A DNA stretch of 64,000 nucleotides. Source: an uncultured Bartonella sp. Lineage in GTDB: Bacteria; Pseudomonadota; Alphaproteobacteria; Rhizobiales; Rhizobiaceae. The notes below the pieces were generated by a model. The model had not been told where the DNA came from and searched no databases. It was given only the letters and a program-made list of their open reading frames with translations. Shown piece after piece: positions 49,871 through 59,402 of the stretch. The position numbers and the translations under genes are program-made. Where the stretch lies: positions 930,001 to 994,000 of the forward strand of contig NZ_CALYPR010000001.1 in NCBI RefSeq assembly GCF_945277285.1, read 5' to 3'. Position 1 is the first letter of the stretch. Each line of letters starts with the position of its first letter.

Positions 49871-50575
49871 ATGGTTACAAGAATTCTCGAAGGTGCAAAA
49901 ACAACCGGAAAACTCCGGAAAATCATTACCAAGACTGCACTTTATACCCTCAGCATATACGCGATAATGGTGGGTTCTGACAACCAAGTTTCCTCTTTTC
50001 CTACGTTGATTTCTGTTGCCAATGCTCAAGAAGCTTCACCGTGCACGGTTAATGGAGACAAAATCAACACGCTGAAACAAGCTTCTAACGGCTTTTTCAA
50101 AAATATGCGCTTTGCCGAAAAACCCTTTGACACAAAAAAGCTGAGCTTCAAGGACGAGACAGGCAATACTTACACTTTGGGAGAATTTTCCGGCAAAACC
50201 CTGCTTGTCAATCTATGGGCAAGCTGGTGTGTTCCCTGTCGCACCGAAATGCCGGAACTTGCCAATCTCAAACGCGCCATTGGCGGTGAATCTTTTGATG
50301 TCATTGCCATCAATATCGATAAGACGGCAAGCAATGACAAAGTAAAAGACTTTTTGGCAACCATCAAAGCCGACAATATTGCCTTTTATCGCGACCACTC
50401 GATGGATGTTTTCAACGAGGTTCGTAAACAGGGATTGGCTCTCGGTTTACCTATTACCATGTTGATTGATAAAAAGGGATGTCTGCTTGCTTCCTATAAC
50501 GGCTCGGCACCATGGAGCAATATCGATTCTGAAAATTTGATGAAGGCGGCGATTGAAGCCGATAAAACAGACTGA
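49871..50575 (+). CDS. tlpA: Thiol:disulfide interchange protein TlpA
   Basis: 234-residue thioredoxin-like protein anchored by an N-terminal transmembrane helix (about residues 20-45), active domain in the periplasm. Redox motif WASWCVPC near residue 117 and cis-Pro in LGLPITML near 195. TlpA reduces the copper chaperone and CuA site of cytochrome oxidase subunit II in Bradyrhizobium. ATG 49871 with AAAGGA is the start; an upstream frame overlaps argH. Divergence from argH is conserved in Rhizobiales. Confidence 0.9.
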   Translation: MVTRILEGAKTTGKLRKIITKTALYTLSIYAIMVGSDNQVSSFPTLISVANAQEASPCTVNGDKINTLKQASNGFFKNMRFAEKPFDTKKLSFKDETGNTYTLGEFSGKTLLVNLWASWCVPCRTEMPELANLKRAIGGESFDVIAINIDKTASNDKVKDFLATIKADNIAFYRDHSMDVFNEVRKQGLALGLPITMLIDKKGCLLASYNGSAPWSNIDSENLMKAAIEADKTD

Positions 50576-50647
50576 CCGGTTTTAAGACTTCAGGATTCTT
50601 TGCCGTTGGCGGAAACAAGCACTGACTTTAGAATGCTTGCACATTAA

Positions 50648-51145
50648 TCAAAACCTGATGTTTGCAAAATTCGTTTCATAACCTTTACGTTTCAACCGTT
50701 GTACAGCAACGTCAAGTGCGCCAAGAAAAGCAGAACGGTCACGTCCGGAAAACGGGCGCGGGCCACCGGTTATCATTCCGCTTTCGCGCAAATTTTCGAG
50801 TAAGTTGCGGGTAGCGAGAGCCGCTCCGATTGTGGCAGCATCAAAAACCCGGCCGGTAGGGGAAAGTGCGACACCGCCGTTTTTGACCACACGGTCGGCA
50901 AGTGGCACATCATTGGTTACAACAATGCTTGCTTCATCTACTTTTTCGGCAATCCAGTCATCAGCCTTGTTGAGCCCCTGTTCGACAATGACTGCTTCTA
51001 AAAAATCTTCGTCCGGTATGCGCATAAAGCTGTTGGAAACAATAAAAGTCTTGATATGGTAGCGCTCTGCCACGCGGTAAGCCTCAGCCTTGACCGGACA
51101 GGCATCGCCATCAAGAAACAGCACGATTGTCGGTTTGACTACCAT
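50648..51145 (-). CDS. DUF188 (YaiI/YqxD) family protein
   Basis: 165-residue PIN-like protein of unknown role. FLDGDACPVKAEAYRVAER near residue 10 carries the conserved acidic pair, VTNDVPLADRVVKNGG near 77 and RPFSGRDRSAFL near 130 are family hallmarks. Start ATG 51145 gives the standard N-terminus; it overlaps the yihY 3' end by 35 nt, so the two are likely cotranscribed. The active-site pattern suggests a nuclease, not shown to my knowledge. Confidence 0.9.
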   Translation of the reverse strand: MVVKPTIVLFLDGDACPVKAEAYRVAERYHIKTFIVSNSFMRIPDEDFLEAVIVEQGLNKADDWIAEKVDEASIVVTNDVPLADRVVKNGGVALSPTGRVFDAATIGAALATRNLLENLRESGMITGGPRPFSGRDRSAFLGALDVAVQRLKRKGYETNFANIRF

Positions 51146-52112
51146 CTGCCGGTTGTTCGCTCCTTTCTTCATTTTCTTTACTTTGTTCGATAGAACGTAC
51201 CAACTGGCCAGGCTGCTGCTGACGGTTACGGTAAAACATAATGGCCGCGTTGATTTCGCCACCCAGAATGAAAATAGCGCTTAACATATAAAGAAAGATG
51301 ATGGCTACCATGATCGAAGCCAGTCCCGCATAAGTGGAAACATAATTGGCAAAAGTTGCGAGATATTGTGCAAAAAGCATCGAAGCAACAACCCACACAA
51401 CCATAGTCACTCCGATGCCCGGTAAAATATCGGTCAGTTTTCGTTTTCCTGCGGGAAGCCATTTATGAGCAATCAACAGGCTGATCAACAATACAACCAC
51501 CGCAATGGCATAACGCCAGATGCGGATGGTGCCGACATATTGGCCAATAACAGGATAATCGTGTTGCAAAATATTAATAACAAGCGGTGCCAAGACCAGA
51601 AGAAAGCTGATCACCATCAGACCAATTGTGCCGACGATAACAAAAAACAGGCTTTGGAACCGGCAAAAGAACAGGCTGCGCCGGTCAACCACGCGATAGG
51701 CACGGTTGAGTGCAGTACGCAATGCTTCCACACCATTGGACGCAAAATACGCCGTGCCAATGACAGAAATCGTCAACAGTCCACCGCGCTGAATAGTCAA
51801 CACATTGACCACTTCCTTAACAATTGGTCCGGCGATTGCATCAGGCAACATTTTTAATAATGCATTGACGCTTTGCTGGGTATAGGAGCGCGCTCCGACG
51901 AAACTAGCAAGCGATGTCGCAAAAATCAGAAAAGGAAATAATGCCATCAAACCCGATAACGCTATATGGCTGGCAAACGCACTACCAGAATCGTGAAAAT
52001 AATGGCTGACAGCGTTATATAAAATGCGCCAACAAAAGCGTAATGGTTTCAGCGTCAAATTCAATGTCTTTCCCGTTAACCGGCCTGAACATAGCGTGGC
52101 TTTTAAACGCAC
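51111..52112 (-). CDS. YihY/virulence factor BrkB family membrane protein
   Basis: About 333 residues with six transmembrane segments; ALSGLMALFPFLIFATSLA near residue 50 and GGEINAAIMFYR near 295 are signatures. The C-terminal 40 residues are polar and charged. Once called ribonuclease BN by mistake; the function is unknown. The 5' end is uncertain: GTG at 52112 has no ribosome site and an internal TTG at 52064 has GGGAAAG upstream. Confidence 0.88.
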   Translation of the reverse strand: MRLKATLCSGRLTGKTLNLTLKPLRFCWRILYNAVSHYFHDSGSAFASHIALSGLMALFPFLIFATSLASFVGARSYTQQSVNALLKMLPDAIAGPIVKEVVNVLTIQRGGLLTISVIGTAYFASNGVEALRTALNRAYRVVDRRSLFFCRFQSLFFVIVGTIGLMVISFLLVLAPLVINILQHDYPVIGQYVGTIRIWRYAIAVVVLLISLLIAHKWLPAGKRKLTDILPGIGVTMVVWVVASMLFAQYLATFANYVSTYAGLASIMVAIIFLYMLSAIFILGGEINAAIMFYRNRQQQPGQLVRSIEQSKENEERSEQPADGSQTDNRAVS

Positions 52113-52279
52113 AAACTATCGTATAAAATTATTCTAATTGATAACGCAATGGAAACAAGAGCAGCAAAATCATTTAAAAGCTCTTCTATCGTTAAAAGAT
52201 AACTTCTTTCAATTCGCATGGATAATAAAAATACGAAAGCTATTTATTTTTATAATACCCCTCTTCTCAGGAGCAAATA

Positions 52280-52840
52280 ATGGTCAAGCTTAATAAAATT
52301 TATACCCGCACCGGTGACGACGGAACAACCGGACTTGTAAACGGACCGCGGCGTTCAAAAGCCGATTTGCGGGTCGAAGCCTATGGGTCAATAGATGAAA
52401 CCAATGCCGCTATTGGCCTTGCCCGCGTTGAAACTGTCGGCGAACTCGACAGGATGCTTGAAGAAATCCAGAATGATCTGTTCGATCTTGGAGCAGACCT
52501 TGCAACCCCGCAACAAAGTAACGATAAAGCCGATTTGCGTGTTCTTTCAACACAAACCAAACGTCTGGAAAATGATATAGATAGACTCAATGAAAAACTC
52601 GCTCCGTTAAAATCTTTTGTTTTACCCGGCGGGTCAAAGGCATCGGCTTATCTTCATCTTGCCCGAACAGTTGCAAGACGAGCCGAACGGGTTATTGTTT
52701 CATTAAGTGCTCAGGAAAAAGTCAACAAAGATGCTTTGGGCTATATTAACCGCCTGTCGGATTTTTTGTTTGTTGCTGCCCGTTATGCTAATGATTGTGG
52801 TAGAAATGATGTCTTATGGGTGCCGGGGAAAAATCGCTAG
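52280..52840 (+). CDS. pduO: Cob(I)alamin adenosyltransferase, PduO type
   Basis: 186-residue ATP:cob(I)alamin adenosyltransferase forming adenosylcobalamin. N-terminal KIYTRTGDDGTTGL at about 5-18 is the ATP-binding motif; VEAYGSIDETNA near 33, FVLPGGSKASAYLHLARTVARRAER near 113 and YINRLSDFLFVAARY near 155 are the helical trimer residues. It would supply the cofactor for the methylmalonyl-CoA mutase at 14105. AGGAG precedes ATG; the next gene starts 15 nt on. Confidence 0.95.
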   Translation: MVKLNKIYTRTGDDGTTGLVNGPRRSKADLRVEAYGSIDETNAAIGLARVETVGELDRMLEEIQNDLFDLGADLATPQQSNDKADLRVLSTQTKRLENDIDRLNEKLAPLKSFVLPGGSKASAYLHLARTVARRAERVIVSLSAQEKVNKDALGYINRLSDFLFVAARYANDCGRNDVLWVPGKNR

Positions 52841-52855
52841 AGGAGGAATTCAACC

Positions 52856-53728
52856 ATGATAAAGTCGGTCGCAATCGTTGGTACCGGTCAAATGGGAAGT
52901 GGCATTGCCCAGACTGTGGCAACTGCCGGCTATCAGGTTTTCCTTTATGACATCTCTGCAGAACAGGTTGAAAAAGCCATTGCTACGATAAAATCAAACC
53001 TTGTCCATCAAGTTGCATCAGGCAAAATGGAGGAGAAAATCCGGCTTGATATCATCAATCGACTTTCGGCTAAGCTGTCTTTGGACGCATTGAAAGAGGC
53101 CGACCTAATTATCGAAGCTGCCAGCGAAGATGAAAATATTAAACGCGATATTTTTATTGCACTTTGCCAGAATATAAAACCATCAGCATTTCTTGCCACC
53201 AATACCTCGACCATCTCGATTACCCGCCTTGCCGCAACGACCAACCGGCCAGAAAAATTTATCGGCACCCATTTCATGAATCCGGTTCCGCAAATGAAAC
53301 TGGTCGAGGTTGTCCGTGGCATTGCCACCAGCGACGAAACTTATTCAGCAATATGTGCTTTTGTCACATCTATCGGCAAAACTTTTACGGTGACGGAGGA
53401 TTTTCCTGCTTTCATCGTCAACCGCGTTCTGGTGCCAATGATCAATGAGGCAATTTATGCGCTTTATGAAGGAGTGGGAGATGTCGAGGCAATAGATACA
53501 GCCATGAAACTTGGTGCTAACCACCCGATGGGGCCATTGGAATTGGCGGATTTTATCGGTCTTGATATCTGTTTGTCGATTATGCATGTGTTGCATAATG
53601 GCTTGTCGGATACCAAATATCGCCCTTGCCCGCTGTTGATCAAATATGTTGAAGCCGGTTGGCTTGGACGCAAAAGTGGCCGTGGCTTTTATGATTATAG
53701 TGGCGCAACACCACTTCCAACGCGGTAA
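52856..53728 (+). CDS. hbdA: 3-hydroxybutyryl-CoA dehydrogenase
   Basis: 290-residue NAD(P)-dependent 3-hydroxyacyl-CoA dehydrogenase of the single-function type. Rossmann motif IVGTGQMGSGIAQ (about residues 7-19), ASNTSTIS-like TNTSTISITRLA near 118, catalytic His in GTHFMNPVPQMKLVE near 139, GFIVNR-like AFIVNRVL near 185 and the C-terminal KSGRGFYDY. AGGAGG precedes ATG. It follows the adenosyltransferase and may serve short-chain acyl-CoA or poly-hydroxybutyrate metabolism, matching the propionate genes in theme. Confidence 0.93.
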   Translation: MIKSVAIVGTGQMGSGIAQTVATAGYQVFLYDISAEQVEKAIATIKSNLVHQVASGKMEEKIRLDIINRLSAKLSLDALKEADLIIEAASEDENIKRDIFIALCQNIKPSAFLATNTSTISITRLAATTNRPEKFIGTHFMNPVPQMKLVEVVRGIATSDETYSAICAFVTSIGKTFTVTEDFPAFIVNRVLVPMINEAIYALYEGVGDVEAIDTAMKLGANHPMGPLELADFIGLDICLSIMHVLHNGLSDTKYRPCPLLIKYVEAGWLGRKSGRGFYDYSGATPLPTR

Positions 53729-54169
53729 GATTTAAAAAAACCGGAAATTGCCCAAACAACTTTTCTTTTAGCAAAAGCATATTCATCGGTTATGAAATTC
53801 GCATATTGATAACTCCAACCTATGCATAAAGGCAAAAAAGACCCATCATAAAGTTGAATTTCTTTTTTATTCTGTTGGGTGAGCTTTAAAGCCAATAACG
53901 TTATGAAAAGTCGTAGTCGAGATTTTTCAAGTCGCGGCTGTTCGACTTTAACAATAAAAACTTTTTAAAAAATCGGTCTGAATTGAAAAACAGTTTTTGG
54001 TAATGTTTTTCAAAGTTTTTAACGATTGAAAAAAATACTGTTCTAGAAACAACAGCATCGCTACGACAAAACCAAACTCAAAATCATTTATTTTCCGGCA
54101 AAAAAGGTTTTTCCGCATAAAGTAACGGCAAGTTGATAATTGATTTTTTATATTTCAAATCTTAACGGA
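53729..54169. other. Gene-free gap between convergent genes
   Basis: 441 nt between the dehydrogenase stop and the hydroxyacid dehydrogenase stop. A-rich and T-rich runs (about 53950-54060) may serve as terminators, but I see no strong stem-loop. A 66-codon minus-strand frame here has no ribosome site or recognisable sequence. Confidence 0.5.
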
Positions 54170-55177
54170 TCACCCTTTTGGCTTTTCTGGAATAATGCGA
54201 TCCGGTGGGCGGTGGTGATCAAAAAAAGCTCTGATATTGATAATGACTTTTTCTCCCATATCAATCCGGCTCTCAACGGTTGCCGATGCCATATGTGGCA
54301 AAAGAACAACTTTGCCCTGACGTGCCAATTTCGCCAGAGCCGGACTTAAAGTCGGTTCCTTTTCAAAAACATCAAGCCCGGCTCCGGCAAGTTTTCCATT
54401 TTCTATCTGTTGGGCTAGCGCATTTTCGTCAATGATCTCGCCGCGCGCTGTGTTCACGACATAAGCAGACTTTTGCATCAAAGAGAGTCGTTCCGCCGAC
54501 AAAAGATGATAGGTCATTTCGGTGAGTGGACAATTGATTGAAATGATATCCATTTCTTTCAACATGTCATCAAGCTTGTCCCAATAGGTTGCTTCCAGCT
54601 GTTCTTCAATCTTGTCACTGACACGTTTGCGATTATGATAATGGATCATAAGGCCGAATGCTTTGGCACGTCGCGCAACAGCAATACCGATGCGTCCCAA
54701 GCCGATAATGCCCAGTTTTTTCTTGAAAATACGTCTTCCCAACATCCAGTCAGGCGACCAGCCCGGCCAAATGCCGCTTTCATTCAAGACATTGGCACCC
54801 TCAACAAGACGGCGCGGCACCGCCAGAATAAGCGCCAGTGCCATATCGGCTGTATCTTCGGTTTGAACATTCGGGGTGTTGGTGACAAGAATACCGCGAG
54901 CAGTTGCCGCTTTGATGTCAATATTATCAGTTCCGTTGCCAAAATTGGCAATCATTTTGAGATTTGGGCCCGCCTGATCAAGCAATTCTTTATCAATTAT
55001 ATCGGATATTGTCGGCACCAGAACATCGGCACGTTTAACGGCTGCAACGAGGTCATCCCGTGACATCGGGCGGTCCTGCTCGACTACAATTGTATCAAAA
55101 AGCTCGCACATACGCTTCTCGACCTGCTCCGGCAGCTTGCGTGTCAAAATGATCAAAGGTAATTTTTTCCCCTGCAT
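54170..55177 (-). CDS. D-2-hydroxyacid dehydrogenase (glyoxylate/hydroxypyruvate reductase type)
   Basis: 335 residues. NAD-binding GIIGLGRIGIAVARRAKAFG near 150; catalytic Arg in VNTARGEIID near 238, Glu in DVFEKEPTL near 270 and His in VLLPHMASATVESR near 292. The sequence is closest to the glyoxylate/hydroxypyruvate reductase group that rhizobia carry in several copies. ATG 55177 has GAGGA 6 nt upstream; the frame four codons earlier is unlikely. Monocistronic; convergent with the hbdA gene. Confidence 0.92.
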   Translation of the reverse strand: MQGKKLPLIILTRKLPEQVEKRMCELFDTIVVEQDRPMSRDDLVAAVKRADVLVPTISDIIDKELLDQAGPNLKMIANFGNGTDNIDIKAATARGILVTNTPNVQTEDTADMALALILAVPRRLVEGANVLNESGIWPGWSPDWMLGRRIFKKKLGIIGLGRIGIAVARRAKAFGLMIHYHNRKRVSDKIEEQLEATYWDKLDDMLKEMDIISINCPLTEMTYHLLSAERLSLMQKSAYVVNTARGEIIDENALAQQIENGKLAGAGLDVFEKEPTLSPALAKLARQGKVVLLPHMASATVESRIDMGEKVIINIRAFFDHHRPPDRIIPEKPKG

Positions 55178-55327
55178 AGAAATCCTCAAAATATTTCTAT
55201 TGTTTTTTCCATTCGTTGAGACCTCTTTAACCAGCTATGTGTCATAATACCATCTGACTGTCTTGGGGTCTCTTCTGCTTATAGCAGAAAACAAACCAAA
55301 GAACATACGAGAAGAAAGGCAAACACA

Positions 55328-55906
55328 GTGGACAGTTTTGACCGGTTCCATTTTTCAACCGTCATTAGAAGTTTTTGCTTTTTAAGCGTTTGTTTCCTTT
55401 TTATCGGCTTAGTTGATATAAACACTCCAATCCGAGCCGTTGCTCAAGAAGCACCCGAAAATGTTGGACCAAGCGGTTTGCCGTTGCCGCGTTTTGTCTC
55501 TATCAAACCTGCGCGGGTTAATGTGCGCGTTGGCCCGGGCCGGAATTATACAGTTGTATTCTCCTATCAAAAACAGGGATTGCCTGTTGAAATAACACAA
55601 GAATATGACCAATGGCGCAAAATCCGTGATTCTGACGGTGATGAGGGATGGGTTTACCAATCCCTGTTATCCGGTCATCGTACAGCGATGATAACTCCCT
55701 GGCAAAAAGACAAAGCCAAACTTGTTCCATTACGCCACCAACCGAGTGAAAATGCCGCCCTCGCGGCAGAACTGGAACCGGGCGTCATCGGCATTATCCG
55801 TCAGTGTGATGGCAAATGGTGCGAACTTGACGTTACCCACACACGCGGCTGGGTGGCTCAAGATCAACTTTGGGGGGCTTATCCCGGTGAAAAAGTCAAA
55901 AATTGA
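55328..55906 (+). CDS. Exported SH3-domain protein (DUF1058-like)
   Basis: 192 residues. Start GTG at 55328 (AAAGG 8 nt upstream). N-terminal hydrophobic segment (about 14-32) is a signal peptide or anchor ending near RAVAQE. Two bacterial SH3-like units follow: ARVNVRVGPGRNYTVVFSY near 62 with GWVYQSLLSG near 103, and PLRHQPSENAALAAELEPGVIG near 128 with RGWVAQDQLWG near 172. Such domains bind peptidoglycan or periplasmic partners. Function unknown; a widespread rhizobial gene divergent from the hydroxyacid dehydrogenase. Confidence 0.85.
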   Translation: MDSFDRFHFSTVIRSFCFLSVCFLFIGLVDINTPIRAVAQEAPENVGPSGLPLPRFVSIKPARVNVRVGPGRNYTVVFSYQKQGLPVEITQEYDQWRKIRDSDGDEGWVYQSLLSGHRTAMITPWQKDKAKLVPLRHQPSENAALAAELEPGVIGIIRQCDGKWCELDVTHTRGWVAQDQLWGAYPGEKVKN

Positions 55907-55961
55907 TTTTATTTCGTTTATTTAAACCGATATTGAAAAACTCATATCTTGAAGGGATACC

Positions 55962-56075
55962 GGTTTTTTTAATCCCGCGCATCTTTTTCCAAAAACCGCT
56001 TCGCACTTTTTGGGATGCAGGTTTTTTTAGTCCCGCTCATCTTTTCCAAAACCGCTTCGCACTTTTTGGAATGCG
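55962..56075. repeat. Two imperfect tandem repeats with hairpins
   Basis: Two direct copies of about 58 and 55 bp (55962-56020 and 56020-56075) share CCGCTTCGCACTTTTTGG, a T-run before ATCCCGC/GTCCCGC and GATGC/AATGC ends. Each copy contains CCAAAAA or CCAAAA pairing with TTTTTGG or TTTTGG, so each can form a stem between the SH3 gene and the convergent FAH gene. Probably a duplicated terminator; on either strand T-rich sequence flanks the stems. Confidence 0.75.
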
Positions 56076-56089
56076 CGGGTAAGCTGGCG

Positions 56090-56779
56090 TTAGCCAACAA
56101 CCTCCACCACCAAGTCATCAAGCCCATCAATGTGGCCGACAAGTTGATCACCTTTTTGCACAGGCCCGACCCCCGCTGGTGTTCCCGTCATAATAATGTC
56201 GCCTGCTGTCAACGTGAATAATTGCGATAGATAGGCAATCATTTCGGGTATTTTCCAGATCATTTCATTAAGGTTTCCGCGCTGACATATCTTTCCGTTG
56301 ACAGCTAGCGTAATTGCGCCTTCATCCATGATTTGTGTCTGTGATTTTGCAACAAGATGTGTACACGGCGCCGAATATTCAAAAGCTTTTGCTGTTTCCC
56401 AAGAACGCCCCGCCTTTTTTAGTTCTGCCTGTAAATCACGACGCGTCATATCAAGACCGATACCATAGCCAAAAATACTATTTTCTGCTTCCGGAAAACC
56501 CAGATTTTGTCCACCTTTTTGTAAGGCTACAACAAGCTCCACCTCATGCTCGACATCATGACTTTTTCCGGGATAGGGAAATTTTCCATCAAATACCAGA
56601 TTATCAGGGTTTTTCTGGAAAAAGAACGGGGCTTCCTTTGCTGGGTCATGCCCCATTTCAATGGCATGACCAGCATAATTGCGACCGACACAATAAATCC
56701 GATGAACCGGAAAAAGTTTATCACTTCCCTTAATCGGTATGCCAACAATTTTCGGAGGAACAAACATAAACTCGCTCAT
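56090..56779 (-). CDS. Fumarylacetoacetate hydrolase family protein
   Basis: 229-residue FAH-family hydrolase or isomerase. The N-terminal YCVGRNYAGHAIEMG near 28 and the metal site are visible: FFFQKNPDNL near 50, two acidic ligands in VEHEVELVVAL near 75 and FGYGIGLDMTRRDLQ near 100; GTPAGVGPVQKGD near 200 is the C-terminal signature. Members act as acylpyruvases, oxaloacetate decarboxylases or decarboxylating isomerases; I cannot choose. GAGAGGA precedes ATG. Confidence 0.93.
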   Translation of the reverse strand: MSEFMFVPPKIVGIPIKGSDKLFPVHRIYCVGRNYAGHAIEMGHDPAKEAPFFFQKNPDNLVFDGKFPYPGKSHDVEHEVELVVALQKGGQNLGFPEAENSIFGYGIGLDMTRRDLQAELKKAGRSWETAKAFEYSAPCTHLVAKSQTQIMDEGAITLAVNGKICQRGNLNEMIWKIPEMIAYLSQLFTLTAGDIIMTGTPAGVGPVQKGDQLVGHIDGLDDLVVEVVG

Positions 56780-56909
56780 TATTCTAATCCTCTCAATGCT
56801 ATTTTCTCACCATGGTTGGCGAGTTTACCTACCCTTGAAATAGTTTGCTCAAAGACCAATAAAACGCTTTAGAAAGCTTCTTTTTTATCTTTGCGTTTCA
56901 ACATGGCAA

Positions 56910-57551
56910 CTATCTGCCCACTGTTATCAACAAGCGCAAAGCAAAGGCTATAAAAATTCCGGCCATTAAAAACTCGAGTAGCCGCACAAAATGCGGATTT
57001 TTCTTTATAGTTTTGGCAAACCCGTCAGCAGCCAACACCATCGAAACAGTAAAGGGAAGCGAGATCGGAATAAATGATACTCCGAGAAAAAAAATCTTTT
57101 GCGCGGCATAGGGGTCAGAAGAATCTACAAATTGCGGCAAAAAGGTCATATTGAAAAGCAGTACTTTGGGATTTAACAGATTGATGCCAAGGCCTGTGAG
57201 ATAATTTAATCTCATGCTCTGCTTCTTCTGATTGCCTTTCTCAAGAAAAAAATTCGAATGATTGCGTAACGCCTGTAAAGCTAGCCACAAAAGGTACATG
57301 GAACCAGCTACTTTAAGAATAAAAAATGCCGTAGGTGAAGCAATAATCAACGCTGAAAGACCGATAGAAACTGCCACGACCTGAATGATAATGCCGGTTA
57401 TGCAACCGGCAATACAGGCAAGACCTGCCGCTTTTCCTTGCAAAATGGCACGACCGACAAATAGCGCCATATCGGGCCCCGGAATGAGCGTCAGAATGAT
57501 GGCAGCACCGGCAAACTCCAAAAACACATGACCGTCAGGTAAAAACGACAT
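56910..57551 (-). CDS. LysE/RhtB family amino-acid exporter
   Basis: 213-residue inner-membrane exporter with about six transmembrane segments. LTLIPGPDMALFVGRAILQG (about 20-39) and GLGINLLNPKVLLFNMTFLPQF near 120 are LysE/RhtB hallmarks. The substrate may be homoserine, threonine, lysine or related compounds. It starts 170 nt from divergent argG; no regulator gene is adjacent. Confidence 0.92.
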   Translation of the reverse strand: MSFLPDGHVFLEFAGAAIILTLIPGPDMALFVGRAILQGKAAGLACIAGCITGIIIQVVAVSIGLSALIIASPTAFFILKVAGSMYLLWLALQALRNHSNFFLEKGNQKKQSMRLNYLTGLGINLLNPKVLLFNMTFLPQFVDSSDPYAAQKIFFLGVSFIPISLPFTVSMVLAADGFAKTIKKNPHFVRLLEFLMAGIFIAFALRLLITVGR

Positions 57552-57720
57552 GCCGATATTCTCTCGTTAATCATCCTTGTCTTATTGTTTTCTTATACCA
57601 TTTCAATCTGTTTTTATAAGTTTTATGTAAGAAAAAATATTGATTGCTTGCAAGGTTGCTATCTCCTGTTAAAACAGCGGTAACAAATCATTTCAGGCCA
57701 TTAGTTATCGGATAGAAAAA

Positions 57721-58941
57721 ATGGAAAATTGGAAAAACGTTAAAAAAGTTGTCCTGGCCTATTCAGGCGGTCTTGACACTTCAATTATATTGAAATGGCT
57801 GCAAACCGAACTCGGTGCAGAAGTTATCACTTTCACGGCCGATCTAGGGCAAGGAGAAGAACTTGAGCCGGCACGCCGCAAGGCTGAAATGCTCGGTGCC
57901 AAACAGATATTTATGGAAGACTTACGCGAAGAATTTGTTCGTGATTTTGTTTTTCCGATGTTTCGCGCCAATGCCGTTTATGAAGGCGTTTACCTTCTTG
58001 GAACGTCAATTGCCCGGCCGCTCATTTCAAAACATCTGATCGACATTGCCAAAAAAACCGGTGCCGATGCGATTGCCCATGGCGCTACAGGCAAAGGCAA
58101 TGATCAGGTCCGGTTTGAACTTTCGGCTTATGCACTTAATCCTGACATCAAGATTATTGCTCCATGGCGCGATTGGAATTTTAAAAGCCGCACAGAACTT
58201 CTCGATTTTGCCCAGAAACACCAGATTCCTGTCACCAAAGACAAACAAGGTGAAGCACCATTTTCTGTAGATGCCAATTTGCTGCATTCTTCTTCTGAGG
58301 GCAAAGTCCTGGAAGACCCCTCACAGCCAGCGCCTGAATATGTGCATTTACGCACAGTTTCTCCGGAAGCAGCGCCGGACAAACCGACTATTATCACTAT
58401 CGGTTTTAAAAAAGGGGATGCTGTTTCAATTAATGGCAAGCAAATGTCGCCGGCAACTTTGCTTACCGAATTGAACAAATATGGCCACGACAATGGAATT
58501 GGTCGTGTTGATCTTGTCGAGAACCGTTTTGTCGGCATGAAATCTCGCGGTGTTTATGAAACACCGGGTGGTACAATTTTGCTTGCTGCCCATCGGGCAA
58601 TCGAATCAATCACCCTTGACCGTGGCGCAGCCCACCTCAAGGATGAATTGATGCCGCGTTATGCCGAACTGATTTACAACGGTTTCTGGTTTTCACCGGA
58701 ACGCAAGATGTTGCAGGCGGCGATAGATCTATCGCAACAAAATGTCGAAGGCGAAGTTACGCTAAAACTTTATAAAGGTAATGTTATTGTCGAGGGGCGC
58801 AAGAGTGATAAATCGCTTTATTCAAGCACCCTTGTTACTTTTGAAGATGACCACGGTGCCTATAACCAGAAAGATGCTGCCGGTTTCATTAAATTGAATG
58901 CTTTGCGGCTTCGCACCCTTGCCGCACGCGACCGCAATTAG
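57721..58941 (+). CDS. argG: Argininosuccinate synthase
   Basis: 406-residue ATP-dependent ligase joining citrulline and aspartate. ATP-PP motif AYSGGLDTS at residues 13-21, [12 protein letters not shown] near 36, [13 protein letters not shown] near 121, and [18 protein letters not shown] near 270. Monocistronic with its own terminator at 58960. Together with argB and argH in this window it points to a working arginine pathway. Confidence 0.97.
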   Translation: MENWKNVKKVVLAYSGGLDTSIILKWLQTELGAEVITFTADLGQGEELEPARRKAEMLGAKQIFMEDLREEFVRDFVFPMFRANAVYEGVYLLGTSIARPLISKHLIDIAKKTGADAIAHGATGKGNDQVRFELSAYALNPDIKIIAPWRDWNFKSRTELLDFAQKHQIPVTKDKQGEAPFSVDANLLHSSSEGKVLEDPSQPAPEYVHLRTVSPEAAPDKPTIITIGFKKGDAVSINGKQMSPATLLTELNKYGHDNGIGRVDLVENRFVGMKSRGVYETPGGTILLAAHRAIESITLDRGAAHLKDELMPRYAELIYNGFWFSPERKMLQAAIDLSQQNVEGEVTLKLYKGNVIVEGRKSDKSLYSSTLVTFEDDHGAYNQKDAAGFIKLNALRLRTLAARDRN

Positions 58942-58959
58942 GTTTTTATAATGTTCTTG

Positions 58960-58993
58960 ATACCCCGGATTCAAGCAAATTCGGGGTATTTTA
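58960..58993 (+). terminator. argG intrinsic terminator
   Basis: ATACCCCG (58960-58967), a 14-nt loop, CGGGGTAT (58982-58989) and a following TTTT: an 8-bp perfect stem 19 nt after the argG stop. Confidence 0.8.
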
Positions 58994-59204
58994 ACAGCCT
59001 TTTTAGCCTTTAGGATAATCCCATTTGCTATCCTGATCGTAGCTCTAGACCTCATTAACAAAGTTTAACGACCAGATTACTCTGGCAGGTTTTCTAACAA
59101 TTTGTCCAGTGTTGTTAGAACCTATAAAAAACATGAAATCCAATTGTTTTTTTAGCGTTGCAGGACTAAACTACTTCCGCAATTATTTTTGAAAGGCTTC
59201 TTAG

Positions 59205-59402
59205 ATGGTTCACAATCTTGGTAGCGTCGATCGCATTATTCGCATCATTATTGGCATTGTTCTGCTTTCTCTCATTTTTTTCCTTGATAGTGGTGCACGC
59301 TGGTTTGGTTTGATCGGCCTTATCCCGCTTGTCACTGCAATCATCGGCTTTTGTCCGCTTTATAAGATATTTGGTCTTTCCAGCTGTCCATTAAAACACT
59401 GA
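59205..59402 (+). CDS. DUF2892 small membrane protein
   Basis: 65 residues with two transmembrane helices (about 10-28 and 34-52). N-terminal NLGSVDRIIRIIIGI and C-terminal TAIIGFCPLYKIFGLSSCP match the DUF2892 (YgaP C-terminal-like) family, including its conserved GxCPLY motif. AAAGG precedes ATG. No function is known for stand-alone members; no rhodanese gene is adjacent. Confidence 0.88.
   Translation: MVHNLGSVDRIIRIIIGIVLLSLIFFLDSGARWFGLIGLIPLVTAIIGFCPLYKIFGLSSCPLKH

Noticed and set aside
53695..53895. 66-residue hypothetical protein on the minus strand
   Set aside because: No ribosome site, it overlaps the end of the dehydrogenase gene, and its composition is like neighbouring non-coding sequence.
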